A DNA stretch of 64,000 nucleotides from Tenericutes bacterium HGW-Tenericutes-2 (GCA_002839095.1 PGXL01000006.1:1-64000), one strand, 5' to 3'; positions 42,493 through 51,931 are shown, numbered from the stretch's first letter. Translations and numbers: made by a program. The notes: a model not told the origin generated them from the letters alone.

Positions 42493-42521
42493 ATTATAAC
42501 ATTAAGGTTATTTTCTAACAA
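42493..42521 (-). promoter_or_regulatory. Promoter of the ABC-3C operon
   Basis: On the minus strand TTGTTA (42521-42516), 17-base spacer and TATAAT (42498-42493) with TGT before it, leaving a leader of about 110 bases. The rest of the 387-base gap 42376-42762 shows a + strand TATAAT (42629-42634) that may start the prophage transcript, and no gene. Confidence 0.7.
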
Positions 42522-42727
42522 TATAACAGTTGTAAATGTGTTCTGCTTAAACGAATTTTTAATCACATTGTTTTATGTTTCGTTAGTGTCATGAACTAAC
42601 TCCCGGAAATGTAAAACTAAAAATTTAATATAATGCAGCATATGTTGGGACATTGTCTGCAAATGAATGGAGTTTACTTTCCTTTCTTTTGCGATGACTT
42701 GAAACTGCCTAAACACTGCCTAAAAAG

Positions 42728-42762
42728 TATCTCCATTAATTCACAAATGGAGGTATTTTTTT
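42728..42762 (+). promoter_or_regulatory. Terminator-like hairpin containing the ribosome site of the first phage gene
   Basis: TATCTCCATT/AATGGAGGTA pairs over 10 bp (one G-U) with an 8-base loop, then T7, then ATG at 42763. GGAGG in the right arm is the ribosome site of the next gene, so the same hairpin can end transcription and hide the site. Confidence 0.6.
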
Positions 42763-43347
42763 ATGAAGCTAACAAAAACAGAAAAGAACCAAAATCCTAA
42801 ACTATATGGTTATGGAAGTTTGGAAAAACTTCAAAGTGATCCAGATAATACATTGACACACTGGATTCCTTATAAGGATGCAGATGGAGATTTAAGGTTC
42901 ATTCCTTGCGATGAGGAGTATTTCCACTTTCATAGAAATGATGTGCGAAATGAAAGACGTAGACGAGATACCGAATCACGATGTTTGATTCCATCAGAAA
43001 AGTTTGGATTGGTGAAATGTCGAGCAGATTGCAGTTTGTGTCCAAAGGTAAGAGATGGCCTTCCTATCTCTATTGATTACATGCGCGAGAATTACGATTT
43101 CGATTTCAAAGACGGCTCTTATGAAGAACATCAAGAACAACTCAAGGAACAAGAACAAAGTGAATTCATTTGGAATCTCGTCAGTGAGTTTAATGAAACA
43201 GATCAACTGATTTTGAAATATTTCAATGAAGGAAAAACTGATGCTGAAATAGCTACAGAACTTAATAAGGCAAGAAGCACCATACAAGAACGCAAAACAA
43301 AATTAATCAAGATCCTTACAGAAAAATATGAAAAAAATAAAAAATAA
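42763..43347 (+). CDS. Phage regulator with sigma-70 region 4-like HTH
   Basis: 194 residues. The N-terminal half has a cysteine/histidine cluster (about 85-92, KCRADCSLCPK) in a charged context. The C-terminal 60 residues form a sigma region 4-like HTH: FNETDQLILKYFNEGKTDAEIATELNKARSTIQERKTKLI. Similar short proteins head early operons of Bacillota prophages and probably regulate transcription. Its ribosome site lies in a hairpin. Confidence 0.7.
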   Translation: MKLTKTEKNQNPKLYGYGSLEKLQSDPDNTLTHWIPYKDADGDLRFIPCDEEYFHFHRNDVRNERRRRDTESRCLIPSEKFGLVKCRADCSLCPKVRDGLPISIDYMRENYDFDFKDGSYEEHQEQLKEQEQSEFIWNLVSEFNETDQLILKYFNEGKTDAEIATELNKARSTIQERKTKLIKILTEKYEKNKK

Positions 43348-43428
43348 CCGGCAAACCAAAACGAACCTCGCCATTAATCCTTTGAAGAGGAAGAACGACC
43401 TTTTCGTGAAACCAAAGGAGGTTTAGAA

Positions 43429-43608
43429 ATGAAAAAAGAACCAAAAGCCGATAAGCCTTATCTGACGGATAAGGATTTAGTCGAAACATTACTGCTTATT
43501 AGTGAGACGACTAAAACATTGGCACTGGAAGTGATGTTGCTTCCAGAAGAGACGGATGGTAAAGAAGGAGGAATTACAGATGTCAAGAAGTCCAACGATT
43601 CACAGTAG
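43429..43608 (+). CDS. Small phage protein of 59 residues
   Basis: ATG 43429 follows an ideal AAAGGAGG at spacing eight, and the frame ends at TAG 43606-43608, overlapping the next gene by 29 bases. Sequence starts MKKEPKADKPYLTDKDLVET and is acidic and helical. The position between early genes and the strong ribosome site support it. Function unknown. Confidence 0.6.
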   Translation: MKKEPKADKPYLTDKDLVETLLLISETTKTLALEVMLLPEETDGKEGGITDVKKSNDSQ

Positions 43609-44761
43609 AAAGTATAGCCCTAGTAAGAGTAGTACATGGTTAAACTGTCCACTTAGTACATTGCTTAATGATGGGTCAAACCAAGAGACAAATCCACAAG
43701 CTGAATTTGGAACACAGTGCCATGAATTAGGCGCAGCACTCATTAGCCAGTCACTCAACTTAATCGACTATGACAGTGAAGTAAAACCGATTGAAGAAGT
43801 CATCAAGGATTTGGATATGTACTCAGAAGAGATGCAAGAAATCGCAGACGGATACGCAGACTTTGTCATTCAGACCATTGAGTTTGAAAAGAAGAGAACA
43901 GATACAGAACCACTCATCGTTATCGAGCAGCATCTTGATATGGATTTTGATGATGATGCAGGAGGAACCTTAGATTGTGGAATCATTTCATCTCTGGATG
44001 GTGGAACGCTCACAGTGATTGATTTAAAAACCGGTCGTACACCAGTTTATGCATTTGATAATGAATCGGGACTGTTTAACTCTCAACTAGGTATCTATGC
44101 ACTCTACTTTTATAAAGCCTACAAGGATTTATATCCAATCAAAAAAGTCAGACTTGTCATTTACCAACCAGTTATTAACAACACAAACAATTATGAGATG
44201 CCGATCGAAGAGTTACTTCAGTTTGAATCGAATGTTCTCATTCCAGCAGTGAAAAGAACAAAAGTAGAAAACCCTGAAGCGCATCCAGGTAAGTACTGTA
44301 GATACTGCGCAGGTAAAGCGATATGTGCGAAACGAGCTGAAGCTAACAAATTAGTCATGCAAGCGTTAAAAAAACCAGTAACGACTATGACTGATGCTGA
44401 TATTGAAGCGTTACTACCACATCTGGATGAAGTTTTTCAATATGCAAAAGATGTGATGGAGTTTGCTATCAAGAAAGCACTCAATGGTCACAAGTGGTCT
44501 AAGTACAAACTCGTTCATAATAAAGGATCAAGAAAGATTACTGATGAAGAAGGTGTCATCAAGGCATGTGAACAAGTAGGCATCGATCCTTATGGACCAA
44601 AGAAGGTAGCTGGGATTACAGAACTTACCAAACGAATAGGTAAGAGTAAAGTTGATGGCCTCATCGGAGCGTATATCAATATGCAACTTGGCTCATTGGT
44701 TTTAGTACCAAAATCAGATCCTCGTGAAGAGGCAAATATTATCGAAGAAGGAGATAAATAA
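43580..44761 (+). CDS. Phage DUF2800 PD-(D/E)xK nuclease
   Basis: 393 residues from ATG 43580 behind AAGGAGG. RecB/Cas4-like arrangement: SKSSTWLNCPLS at the N-terminus, GTQCHELG, GGTLDCGI...LTVIDLKTGR (D...ExK-like, with DxK), NSQLGIYAL, and a Cys cluster CRYCAGKAICAK near the C-terminus that could hold an iron-sulfur cluster. Typical neighbour of Sak4 and DUF669 in phage recombination modules. Confidence 0.85.
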   Translation: MSRSPTIHSRKYSPSKSSTWLNCPLSTLLNDGSNQETNPQAEFGTQCHELGAALISQSLNLIDYDSEVKPIEEVIKDLDMYSEEMQEIADGYADFVIQTIEFEKKRTDTEPLIVIEQHLDMDFDDDAGGTLDCGIISSLDGGTLTVIDLKTGRTPVYAFDNESGLFNSQLGIYALYFYKAYKDLYPIKKVRLVIYQPVINNTNNYEMPIEELLQFESNVLIPAVKRTKVENPEAHPGKYCRYCAGKAICAKRAEANKLVMQALKKPVTTMTDADIEALLPHLDEVFQYAKDVMEFAIKKALNGHKWSKYKLVHNKGSRKITDEEGVIKACEQVGIDPYGPKKVAGITELTKRIGKSKVDGLIGAYINMQLGSLVLVPKSDPREEANIIEEGDK

Positions 44762-44764
44762 AAC

Positions 44765-45733
44765 ATGCTAAAAATTATTGAAGGTAAAGAAAAACGTCCA
44801 CTAAAAATTGTCATTTATGGTCCAGAGGGAATTGGTAAATCAACATTTGCCAGTCAGTTTCCAGATCCGTTATTTATTGACACTGAAGGTGGCACAAGCA
44901 ATTTAGATATTAGAAGAATCAAGTGCAATAAATCATGGGATGAATTGATCTCAGTAGTGAAAGAAATTATTACTAATCCAACGATATGTAAAACGGTTGT
45001 TTTAGATACCGCAGACTGGGCTGAATCATTATGCACTAATGCAGTGTGTGAGAAGTATCGGAAGAACAACATAGAAGATTTTGGCTATGGTAAAGGGTAT
45101 GTCTACTTAGTCGATGAGTTTTCAAAACTACTCACTCTGATGGATCAACTGATTGAAGTCGGTATCAATGTGGTCATTACAGCTCATGCAAAACCTAGAA
45201 AGTTTGAACTCCCAGAAGAACAAGGAGCTTTTGACCGTTATGAAATGAAACTATCTAAACAAGTGGCACCACTTATCAAGGAATGGTCTGATGCACTCTT
45301 CTTTGTGAACTACAAAATCTATGTGATTACAACAGAAAATAACTCCAAGAAAGCTCAAGGCGGAAAGCGTGTTTTATACACAACACATAATCCTACTTAT
45401 GATGCCAAGAACAGATACGATTTACCAGAAGAACTCGAACTCAGCTTTTCATCCATCGCACACTTATTTGAAGATCAAGAGTTCACAAAGCCTGAAGTAC
45501 CCTTTCCTGATCCTAAAGATATTACGAGTGTTTCAATCATAACAAAACTCGAAAAGATGATTGATGATTCGAATATAACAGTGATTGAATTACAACAAGT
45601 GGTTGCAGCTAAAGGTCATTATCAAGAAACAGAACCGATTACCAATTATTCAGACGATTTTATAACCAGATGGATCATTCCAAATTGGAAGAAGATCGTA
45701 GAAACTATTAAAAAAAATAAAGGAGAACAATAA
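44765..45733 (+). CDS. Phage RecA-like ATPase (AAA_24/Sak4 type)
   Basis: 322 residues behind GAAGGAGAT. P-loop GPEGIGKST (residues 19-27), IDTEGGTSNLDI, VVLDTADW (Walker B-like) and VVITAHAKPR. Sak4 proteins are short RecA-type ATPases that assist single-strand annealing with an SSB partner; DUF669 downstream is a likely partner. Two bases separate it from the DUF669 gene. Confidence 0.85.
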   Translation: MLKIIEGKEKRPLKIVIYGPEGIGKSTFASQFPDPLFIDTEGGTSNLDIRRIKCNKSWDELISVVKEIITNPTICKTVVLDTADWAESLCTNAVCEKYRKNNIEDFGYGKGYVYLVDEFSKLLTLMDQLIEVGINVVITAHAKPRKFELPEEQGAFDRYEMKLSKQVAPLIKEWSDALFFVNYKIYVITTENNSKKAQGGKRVLYTTHNPTYDAKNRYDLPEELELSFSSIAHLFEDQEFTKPEVPFPDPKDITSVSIITKLEKMIDDSNITVIELQQVVAAKGHYQETEPITNYSDDFITRWIIPNWKKIVETIKKNKGEQ

Positions 45734-45735
45734 CC

Positions 45736-46191
45736 ATGATAGATAACAAAGATATGTTGATGGATTGGAACGATGCCATCGAAGAAGACGGTCAGGAGTA
45801 TGTTTTACTACCTGAAGGTGATTACAATTTTACAGTCACAAATTTTGAGCGTGGTAGATTTCCTGGTGGACCCAAAGTACCTGCATGTAACAAAGCTACT
45901 ATTACAGTTCAAGTCGATACCAAAGAAGGAATTGCAACAGTTAAGTTTGATTTGCTTTTATATCGCTCTTTAGAATGGCGTATTTCATCATTCTTTAGAT
46001 GTATTGGTCAGAAGAAGCATGGTGAAAAGTTAACAATGGACTGGAATAAAGTGATTGGTTCAAAAGGCAGAGCTCATTTCAAGCAACGCTCATATACCAA
46101 CAATCAAGGTGAAGAGAAGTTTACAAATGATATAGAGCGTTTCATCGATTACAACGAAGAGTTCTTTTTTTCAGATGATCTCCCATTTTAG
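45736..46191 (+). CDS. Phage DUF669 protein (SSB-like)
   Basis: 151 residues. LPEGDYNFTVTNFERGRF, a beta-rich core, RISSFFRCIGQK and a C-terminal acidic end FFFSDDLPF, which resembles the acidic tail of single-strand binding proteins. DUF669 proteins occur beside Sak4 ATPases. Function by context: DNA annealing or ssDNA protection. Confidence 0.8.
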   Translation: MIDNKDMLMDWNDAIEEDGQEYVLLPEGDYNFTVTNFERGRFPGGPKVPACNKATITVQVDTKEGIATVKFDLLLYRSLEWRISSFFRCIGQKKHGEKLTMDWNKVIGSKGRAHFKQRSYTNNQGEEKFTNDIERFIDYNEEFFFSDDLPF

Positions 46192-46203
46192 GAGGGATCA
46201 GTC

Positions 46204-47781
46204 ATGGTATTAAGACCTTATCAAAATGAAGCGGTCAGTGCAATTCGACATGAGTGGAGTCAAGGACATCAAAAAACGCTATTAGTACTTCCAACTGGTA
46301 CTGGTAAAACAGTCGTGTTATCAAAGGTGGTTGAAGAGGAAACTAAAGACGGAAGTAACGCATTAATTCTGGCCCATCGTGGAGAGTTACTTGATCAAGC
46401 TTCAGATAAATTAAAGGAAACGAGTGGATTGGATTCAGCTTTAGAAAAGGCTGAGTCTAGTTCCATCGGTTCAAAAAAGCGAGTGACTGTTGCATCAGTA
46501 CAAACATTATCTCAAGAGAAAAGACTCACAGCATTTGCTAAGAATCACTTCAAGACCATAGTAGTAGATGAAGCACATCATTCCATGAGTGATACCTATC
46601 AACGTATACTTACTCATTTCGATGGGGCTAATGTACTCGGAGTGACTGCAACTCCAGATCGCTCTGATCAGAAAAGTTTAGGAAAGTATTTTGACTCAAA
46701 AGCCTATGAATACTCACTACATCAAGCGATAAGAGAAGGTTATCTTTGCCCAGTTAAAGCACAGATGATTCCACTTGAACTTGATATTCACAATGTTAGC
46801 GTTTCAAATGGTGATTATGCAGTAGGTGAAATAGGATCTGCCTTAGAACCTTACTTAAATCAAATTGCACTTGAAATGTTGAAGTACTGCAAAGGCAGAA
46901 AAACTGTTGTGTTCTTACCGCTAGTTAAAACATCTCAAAAATTCTGTGAACTACTCAATTTACATGGTATTAAAGCAGCAGAAGTTAATGGAAACAGCAC
47001 AAACCGAGATGAGATCTTAGCTGACTTTGAAGACGGTGAATATGATGTGTTATGTAATTCCATGCTTCTTACTGAAGGTTGGGACTGTCCAGCTGTGGAT
47101 TGCATCATCGTACTTAGACCAACTAAGATTAGAAGTCTCTATCAACAAATGGTAGGTCGTGGGATGAGACTCCACCCAGGAAAAGAAGAGTTACTATTAC
47201 TTGATTTTCTATGGATGACAGAACGCCATGATTTATGTAGACCGTCCGCACTGATTTCTAAAGATGCAGAGCTTGCTAAACGTATCGATCAAAAGATGAT
47301 GGATAAAGAAAGTGGTATTGATTTACTTGCTGCTGAAAAAGAAGCTGAAAATGATGTAATACAAGAACGTGAAGATGCTCTCGCAAGAGAACTAGCAGCG
47401 ATGCGTAGAAAGAAAACAAAACTTGTTGATCCGATTCAATATGCTTTCTCTATTGCAGCTGAAGATTTAGCAAATTATGAACCTGCATTTATGTGGGAGA
47501 TGGGACCAGCAACTGAAAGACAACTTGATTACTTAGAAAAACATGGCATTTATCCAGAAGCAGTCACGAGTTGTGGGATGGCGAGTATGCTTATCGAAAA
47601 ACTTAAGAATAGACAAATTGAAGGCTTAGCTACACCAAAACAGATCCGTTTCTTGGAACGTTATGGATTCTTACATGTTGGTATGTGGGCATTTGATGCA
47701 GCAAGCAAAATGATTACACGAATCGCAGAAAACAACTGGTTTTTACCAAGAGGTATCAATGCTACAAGTTATCAACCGTAG
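46204..47781 (+). CDS. Phage SF2 DNA helicase
   Basis: 525 residues behind AGGAGGG. LRPYQNEAVSAI (Q-tip-like), Walker A PTGTGKT (30-36), DEAHH (122-126), LGVTATPDRSDQ, and C-terminal MVGRGMRLHPGKEELLLLDF (motif VI). A C-terminal extension (about 430-525) with ATERQLDYLEKHGI and TPKQIRFLERYGF repeats. Likely the replicative or recombination helicase of the phage. Confidence 0.9.
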   Translation: MVLRPYQNEAVSAIRHEWSQGHQKTLLVLPTGTGKTVVLSKVVEEETKDGSNALILAHRGELLDQASDKLKETSGLDSALEKAESSSIGSKKRVTVASVQTLSQEKRLTAFAKNHFKTIVVDEAHHSMSDTYQRILTHFDGANVLGVTATPDRSDQKSLGKYFDSKAYEYSLHQAIREGYLCPVKAQMIPLELDIHNVSVSNGDYAVGEIGSALEPYLNQIALEMLKYCKGRKTVVFLPLVKTSQKFCELLNLHGIKAAEVNGNSTNRDEILADFEDGEYDVLCNSMLLTEGWDCPAVDCIIVLRPTKIRSLYQQMVGRGMRLHPGKEELLLLDFLWMTERHDLCRPSALISKDAELAKRIDQKMMDKESGIDLLAAEKEAENDVIQEREDALARELAAMRRKKTKLVDPIQYAFSIAAEDLANYEPAFMWEMGPATERQLDYLEKHGIYPEAVTSCGMASMLIEKLKNRQIEGLATPKQIRFLERYGFLHVGMWAFDAASKMITRIAENNWFLPRGINATSYQP

Positions 47782-47791
47782 GAGGATTTAA

Positions 47792-49792
47792 ATGGACAAT
47801 TTACTTGATGCTTTAAAACAGATTGATGTATCAGAAGTATCTTATCAAGAATGGATAAATATAGGCATGGCACTTAAAGCTGAAGGATATGATTGCTCTG
47901 TTTGGGATAACTGGAGTCAAAATGATGCTCGCTATAAACAAGGTGAGTGTGATAGAAAATGGAGGAGCTTTGCTGGCTCCTCTAATCCCATAGCCGGAGG
48001 AACGATTATAAAAATGGCAAAAGACGCAGGATGGGTTCCTTATGTTCATGAAAACGGTGGACTTATGGAATGGGATGACATCATCGAATACGATGGAGAT
48101 GGCATGATCTATGATCCGACTGTTAGTATGAGCCCAACTGAACAGCTTGTAAAATATCTTGAAATATTATTTAAAAATGATGAATATGTTGCGTATGTGA
48201 CAACAGATGTTTGGCAGAATGCCGATGGCAAATGGATGCCAGGCAGAGGTCAGTTTGACAGAACAGCGAAAGAATTAATTGATTTACTAAAAAAACATCC
48301 AGATGATATTGGCGCAGTGATTGGCGATTGGAAAGATGAAAGTGGTGCATGGATTAGGTTTAATCCAGTTGATGGGAGTGGTGTTAAGAATGAAAACATC
48401 ACAAGATTTACCTATGCATTAGTTGAATCAGACAATATACCCATTCCAGAACAAGATGCAATCTATCGGAAGTTCGAACTTCCTATCGCTTGTTTAGTTC
48501 ATAGTGGTAGTAGAAGTTTACATGCCATCGTTAGAGTCGATGCAATGGATGCAGAAGAATATCGTAAGCGTGTGGAATACTTATATGGTTTCCTAGATAA
48601 GAATGGACTCAAAGTTGATACAGCTAATCGAAATCCATCAAGGTTATCACGATTACCTGGTGTGACTCGAAATGGCATTATTCAAACATTGGTGGATACT
48701 AACATAGGTAGACGTAATTGGAATGAATGGTTAGATTTTGCTGAAGGTATTGTCGATGAAATGCCTAGACTTGATTCACTTGATGAAGAATTATCAAATT
48801 TACCTCCTCTAGCACCTGAACTTATTGAAGGTGTTGTTAGAGTTGGACATAAAATGCTTATTTCAGGCTCATCTAAAGCAGGAAAAAGTTTCTTATTAAT
48901 GCAACTAGCTATCGCATTATCTGAAGGTGGTAAGTGGCTAGGTTTTCAGTGCAAGAAATCAAAAGTCCTCTATGTGAATTTAGAAATAGATAGAGCAAGC
49001 TGCTTACATCGTTTTGATAAGATTTATAAGGCATTAAAACTTGCTCCTAAGCATAGCGGAAATATCAAAGTTTGGAACCTACGTGGTCGAGCAATGCCTT
49101 TAGATAAACTTGTACCGAAGCTTATAAGAAAAGTTGCAAATCAAGGCTTCGATGCAATTATCATAGACCCTATATACAAAGTAATTACAGGCGATGAAAA
49201 CAATGCTTCTGAAATGGGAGCTTTCTCTAATCAATTTGACAAAATTTGTAATGAAACAGGATGTGCAGCCATCTACTGTCATCATCATTCTAAAGGCTCT
49301 CAAGGTTTTAAAAGAGCGATGGATAGAGCTTCTGGTTCAGGAGTATTTGCGCGTGATCCAGATGCACAACTCGATATGATTCAACTTGAAACTACTGATG
49401 AATTTATGGCTCAATACGCAGATGTACAAACATCTACAGCTTGGAGACTTGAAAGTAGTCTAAGAGAATTTGGTAACTTCAAGCCAGTCAATTTTTGGTT
49501 TGAGTACCCGATTCATAAACTTGATGATAAAGGTATATTAAAGAAACATTATGCAGAAGGTGACCCTAAAGCAAATTTAGAAAAAAGTGGTAAGAGAAAT
49601 CAGACACCTGAATCTAGAAAAGATGAGTTCGATGCTGCATTTGAAATAAATAAGAACGAAGACAATACATGTTTAGTATCAGTACTTGCAGAATATTTAG
49701 GAGTTACTGATCGTACAATCAGAAAACGTGTACAAGAATTCGAAGATAATTACATTAATGAACATGGTGTAATTTCACCTAGAAAGCCTTAA
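47792..49792 (+). CDS. Phage primase/helicase with PriCT, PrimPol-like and RecA-like domains
   Basis: 666 residues behind AGGAGG. A PriCT-like N-terminus (SEVSYQEWINIGMALKAEG, about 14-32; CDRKWRSF), a primase-polymerase-like region (LPIACLVHSGSRSLHAIV, then DTANRNPSRLSRLPG), an ATPase of AAA_25 type with GSSKAGKS (359-366) and IIIDPIYKV, and a C-terminal HTH (LAEYLGVTDRTIRKRVQEFE). Initiates and drives phage replication. The non-coding hairpin that follows could be the origin. Confidence 0.85.
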   Translation: MDNLLDALKQIDVSEVSYQEWINIGMALKAEGYDCSVWDNWSQNDARYKQGECDRKWRSFAGSSNPIAGGTIIKMAKDAGWVPYVHENGGLMEWDDIIEYDGDGMIYDPTVSMSPTEQLVKYLEILFKNDEYVAYVTTDVWQNADGKWMPGRGQFDRTAKELIDLLKKHPDDIGAVIGDWKDESGAWIRFNPVDGSGVKNENITRFTYALVESDNIPIPEQDAIYRKFELPIACLVHSGSRSLHAIVRVDAMDAEEYRKRVEYLYGFLDKNGLKVDTANRNPSRLSRLPGVTRNGIIQTLVDTNIGRRNWNEWLDFAEGIVDEMPRLDSLDEELSNLPPLAPELIEGVVRVGHKMLISGSSKAGKSFLLMQLAIALSEGGKWLGFQCKKSKVLYVNLEIDRASCLHRFDKIYKALKLAPKHSGNIKVWNLRGRAMPLDKLVPKLIRKVANQGFDAIIIDPIYKVITGDENNASEMGAFSNQFDKICNETGCAAIYCHHHSKGSQGFKRAMDRASGSGVFARDPDAQLDMIQLETTDEFMAQYADVQTSTAWRLESSLREFGNFKPVNFWFEYPIHKLDDKGILKKHYAEGDPKANLEKSGKRNQTPESRKDEFDAAFEINKNEDNTCLVSVLAEYLGVTDRTIRKRVQEFEDNYINEHGVISPRKP

Positions 49793-49922
49793 ATGGAATA
49801 TAGGGAAAAATGACTAATTCCGTCTTAAATTATGGAATTTGGAATAAAGGAAAAATCTACCTTTGTTCCGTTTTAGAAAAAAAGTGGAATATAGGGCTTA
49901 TATATAGGTATGTTCCATTACC

Positions 49923-49990
49923 GCTGACGCATGTTTGTAGGATAGGGCTTTTAGCCTTGCCCTATCCCAAACAAATGCATCATCGTCAGC
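49923..49990. repeat. Long multi-stem inverted repeat after the primase gene (candidate origin or structured RNA)
   Basis: Nested pairings: GCTGACG/CGTCAGC (49923-49929 with 49984-49990), CAT/ATG and GTTTG/CAAAC, and GGATAGGGC/GCCCTATCC (49940-49948 with 49959-49967). GGAATATAGGG occurs twice upstream (about 49796 and 49886). The gap 49793-50033 has no convincing gene. Confidence 0.6.
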
Positions 49991-50033
49991 ACTTGCCTAT
50001 CTGCACCTAAAAATTAAAAAAATGGAGGTAACT

Positions 50034-50450
50034 ATGAAAATATTCCTGTTACTAGATCCGCCTACAGTTACCGCACAACAAAATAAAATTGCTCTTGTCA
50101 AAAACAAACCAGTATTTTATAAACCAGAGAAATTAAAAGAAGCAAGAAGAATAATCATCAAACACTTAAAACCATTCAAACCTGAAAAACCGATGGAAGG
50201 TCCGATTAAGCTTCATGTCATATGGCGGTTTCCTAAAGGTAAAAGACATAGACATTTTGAGTGGAGGGTAACAAGACCGGACACTGATAATTTGGAAAAG
50301 ATGTTGAAAGATTGTATGACAGAAGTTGGGTTCTGGATTGATGACGCACAGGTTGTTGTAGAGCATGTTGAAAAGGTATGGTCAGATGATCCGACTGGGA
50401 TCGCAATTGAAATAGATGTATTAAGCAAATTCAAGGAGGAAACAAGATGA
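50034..50450 (+). CDS. rusA: Phage RusA-type Holliday junction resolvase
   Basis: 138 residues from ATG 50034 behind GGAGG; the in-frame ATG at 50022 lies in that site. Family signature: KPDTDNLEKMLKDCMTE-like RPDTDNLEKMLKDCM followed by GFWIDDAQVV, where the Asp residues bind metal. Resolves recombination or replication junctions. ATGA overlap with the next gene. Confidence 0.92.
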   Translation: MKIFLLLDPPTVTAQQNKIALVKNKPVFYKPEKLKEARRIIIKHLKPFKPEKPMEGPIKLHVIWRFPKGKRHRHFEWRVTRPDTDNLEKMLKDCMTEVGFWIDDAQVVVEHVEKVWSDDPTGIAIEIDVLSKFKEETR

Positions 50451-50854
50451 ATGTAAAAGAATACTTAAGCAGATATCACAATACAGAACTTAAAATATCA
50501 CGTTTGCAAGTTGAAGTTGAAGAATATATTCGTCTTGCAAACTCTATACCAGGTATTAACTTTGATCAGATTCGTGTGGATGGAACTAAAAGTCTAGAAG
50601 CACCTTTTGAGAAATGGATACGTAAGGCATTAGATAATGAAAACTTAATCGTGAAATTGAAAAGGAGACTTCCAATCTTAAAAGGTGAAATCATATCAGT
50701 TATTGATGAACTTGAAGACACTGAACTTAGAAAAGTTTTGATCTATCGGTATATAGATTGGTTAAGTTGGAGTGAAATAGCAGCAAAGATGTTTGTATCT
50801 ATTTCGACACTAAAAAGATGGCATATAAAAGCACTAAGCTTATTGAAAATTTAG
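50447..50854 (+). CDS. Phage DUF1492/ArpU-like transcriptional regulator
   Basis: 135 residues. N-terminal helical part, C-terminal sigma region 4-like HTH: LRKVLIYRYIDWLSWSEIAAKMFVSISTLKRWHIKALSLL. Proteins of this type sit at the end of the early region and activate late genes. Translationally coupled to rusA. Confidence 0.8.
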   Translation: MNVKEYLSRYHNTELKISRLQVEVEEYIRLANSIPGINFDQIRVDGTKSLEAPFEKWIRKALDNENLIVKLKRRLPILKGEIISVIDELEDTELRKVLIYRYIDWLSWSEIAAKMFVSISTLKRWHIKALSLLKI

Positions 50855-50923
50855 AGAAGTAATGTAAAATATAGATAATACATTATTTTACTGAACAAAT
50901 ATGATAAGAAAGGGGAAATGAAT

Positions 50924-51169
50924 ATGCCCAAATTTAAAGTAGTGATAAACTATCAAAATGGCGAAACTGATGAGCTTGATGAGTTATTTGACTCATATGA
51001 AGAAGCTGAGTATATGGCGTTAGATGCTATTAGTTGCTGGCATACCGGAGGGGAAGTACTAGAATTATCTAATCCAGGTGATTATCCATATGATCCTGAT
51101 GATGAACCAAGTTATGATATCTTTGAACAAGATGATGAAGATGATGAAGATGACGAAGAAGATGAATAA
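50924..51169 (+). CDS. Small acidic phage protein
   Basis: 81 residues from ATG 50924 behind AGGGG (an ATG at 50918 is too close to it). A small alpha/beta domain is followed by an extreme acidic tail from EQDDEDDEDDEEDE. Acidic tails may mimic DNA; no function can be named. Confidence 0.55.
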   Translation: MPKFKVVINYQNGETDELDELFDSYEEAEYMALDAISCWHTGGEVLELSNPGDYPYDPDDEPSYDIFEQDDEDDEDDEEDE

Positions 51170-51305
51170 TTAGTTAACAATTAAAAATGGACCATGATGG
51201 ACCATGATGAACCGTTGTGAATTTGTCAAGGGTGTGTTATGATTAAACTGAGCAAAGCTATAAACAACATGGAATACTGGCTTTAAAACCAGCCTAGAGA
51301 CACTT

Positions 51306-51332
51306 AAAGAATTCAGAGATGAGTTCTTTTTT
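51306..51332 (+). terminator. Terminator-like hairpin at end of early region
   Basis: Stem AAAGAATTC/GAGTTCTTT (one G-U) with six-base loop followed by T6. The gap 51170-51406 also contains a repeated TGGACCATGA but no gene. Confidence 0.6.
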
Positions 51333-51406
51333 GTTTTTGCAGAGATACTTGTAGTATTCCAACTGGTGAATAATTACAATTTTTTGTATACAGTTGGAGT
51401 GATTGA

Positions 51407-51931
51407 ATGAAAGGAAAAATGCTTGATCTATATGAGCGATGGGATGAATCAGGACACTTAGAGGTTAAATTAAAGGCCATATCTGAAATGATATCTAAAA
51501 GAGCAACTCAAAAACAGATTGCTGAATATCTAGGAATTACAGAGAAAACAATTATTAAACTTAAGAAAGCACATCCAAAGTTTAATGCAGCCTTTCAATA
51601 TGGTGATGAAGAATTAAAACAGAAACTACTCGATGCCATTTATCAACGCGCGATAGGTTTTGAATACGAAGAAACACAAACAGTGATTGAAGAAACAAAG
51701 ACTGGAACTAAAAAACGCATTACAAAGTTCAAGAAACAATCACTACCTGATATCACAGCAATTAAATACTTACTCATTACGAAATTTGGTATTGAGTATA
51801 ACGAAAAGAAAGCAGAAATTGAACTTATGCAAAAACGCATAGAAAATGGTGAGGAGGTTTGGATGAATGAATATCGTGATGAAGCAAGTATCAGTACTCC
51901 AAGAGTACGAAAACAATCCAAGAAACAATGA
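51407..51931 (+). CDS. Phage HTH DNA-binding protein
   Basis: 174 residues. HTH in TQKQIAEYLGITEKTIIKLKKAHP (about residues 36-59), the rest basic and helical. Resembles small-terminase-type or recombinase-associated HTH proteins, but a separate terS lies at 56.5 kb, so this is more likely a regulator of the DNA modification genes. It overlaps the methyltransferase gene by 65 bases. Confidence 0.6.
   Translation: MKGKMLDLYERWDESGHLEVKLKAISEMISKRATQKQIAEYLGITEKTIIKLKKAHPKFNAAFQYGDEELKQKLLDAIYQRAIGFEYEETQTVIEETKTGTKKRITKFKKQSLPDITAIKYLLITKFGIEYNEKKAEIELMQKRIENGEEVWMNEYRDEASISTPRVRKQSKKQ

Noticed and set aside
42376-42727. attL site or tRNA at the prophage left edge
   Set aside because: No tRNA-like sequence or repeat partner can be recognised, since the right end is outside the window. 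ACTGCCTAAA occurs twice at about 42704-42725, but nothing links it to integration.
42642-42795. 51-codon frame across the first phage leader
   Set aside because: No ribosome site; overlaps the hairpin and the start of the well-supported regulator gene.
49810-50010. Open frame of 66 codons after the primase gene
   Set aside because: No ribosome site, and it runs through the long inverted repeat; coding there is better explained by chance.
51407-51931. HTH gene as terminase small subunit
   Set aside because: A P27-like small terminase directly precedes the large subunit at 56.5 kb; this gene is coupled to the methyltransferase instead.
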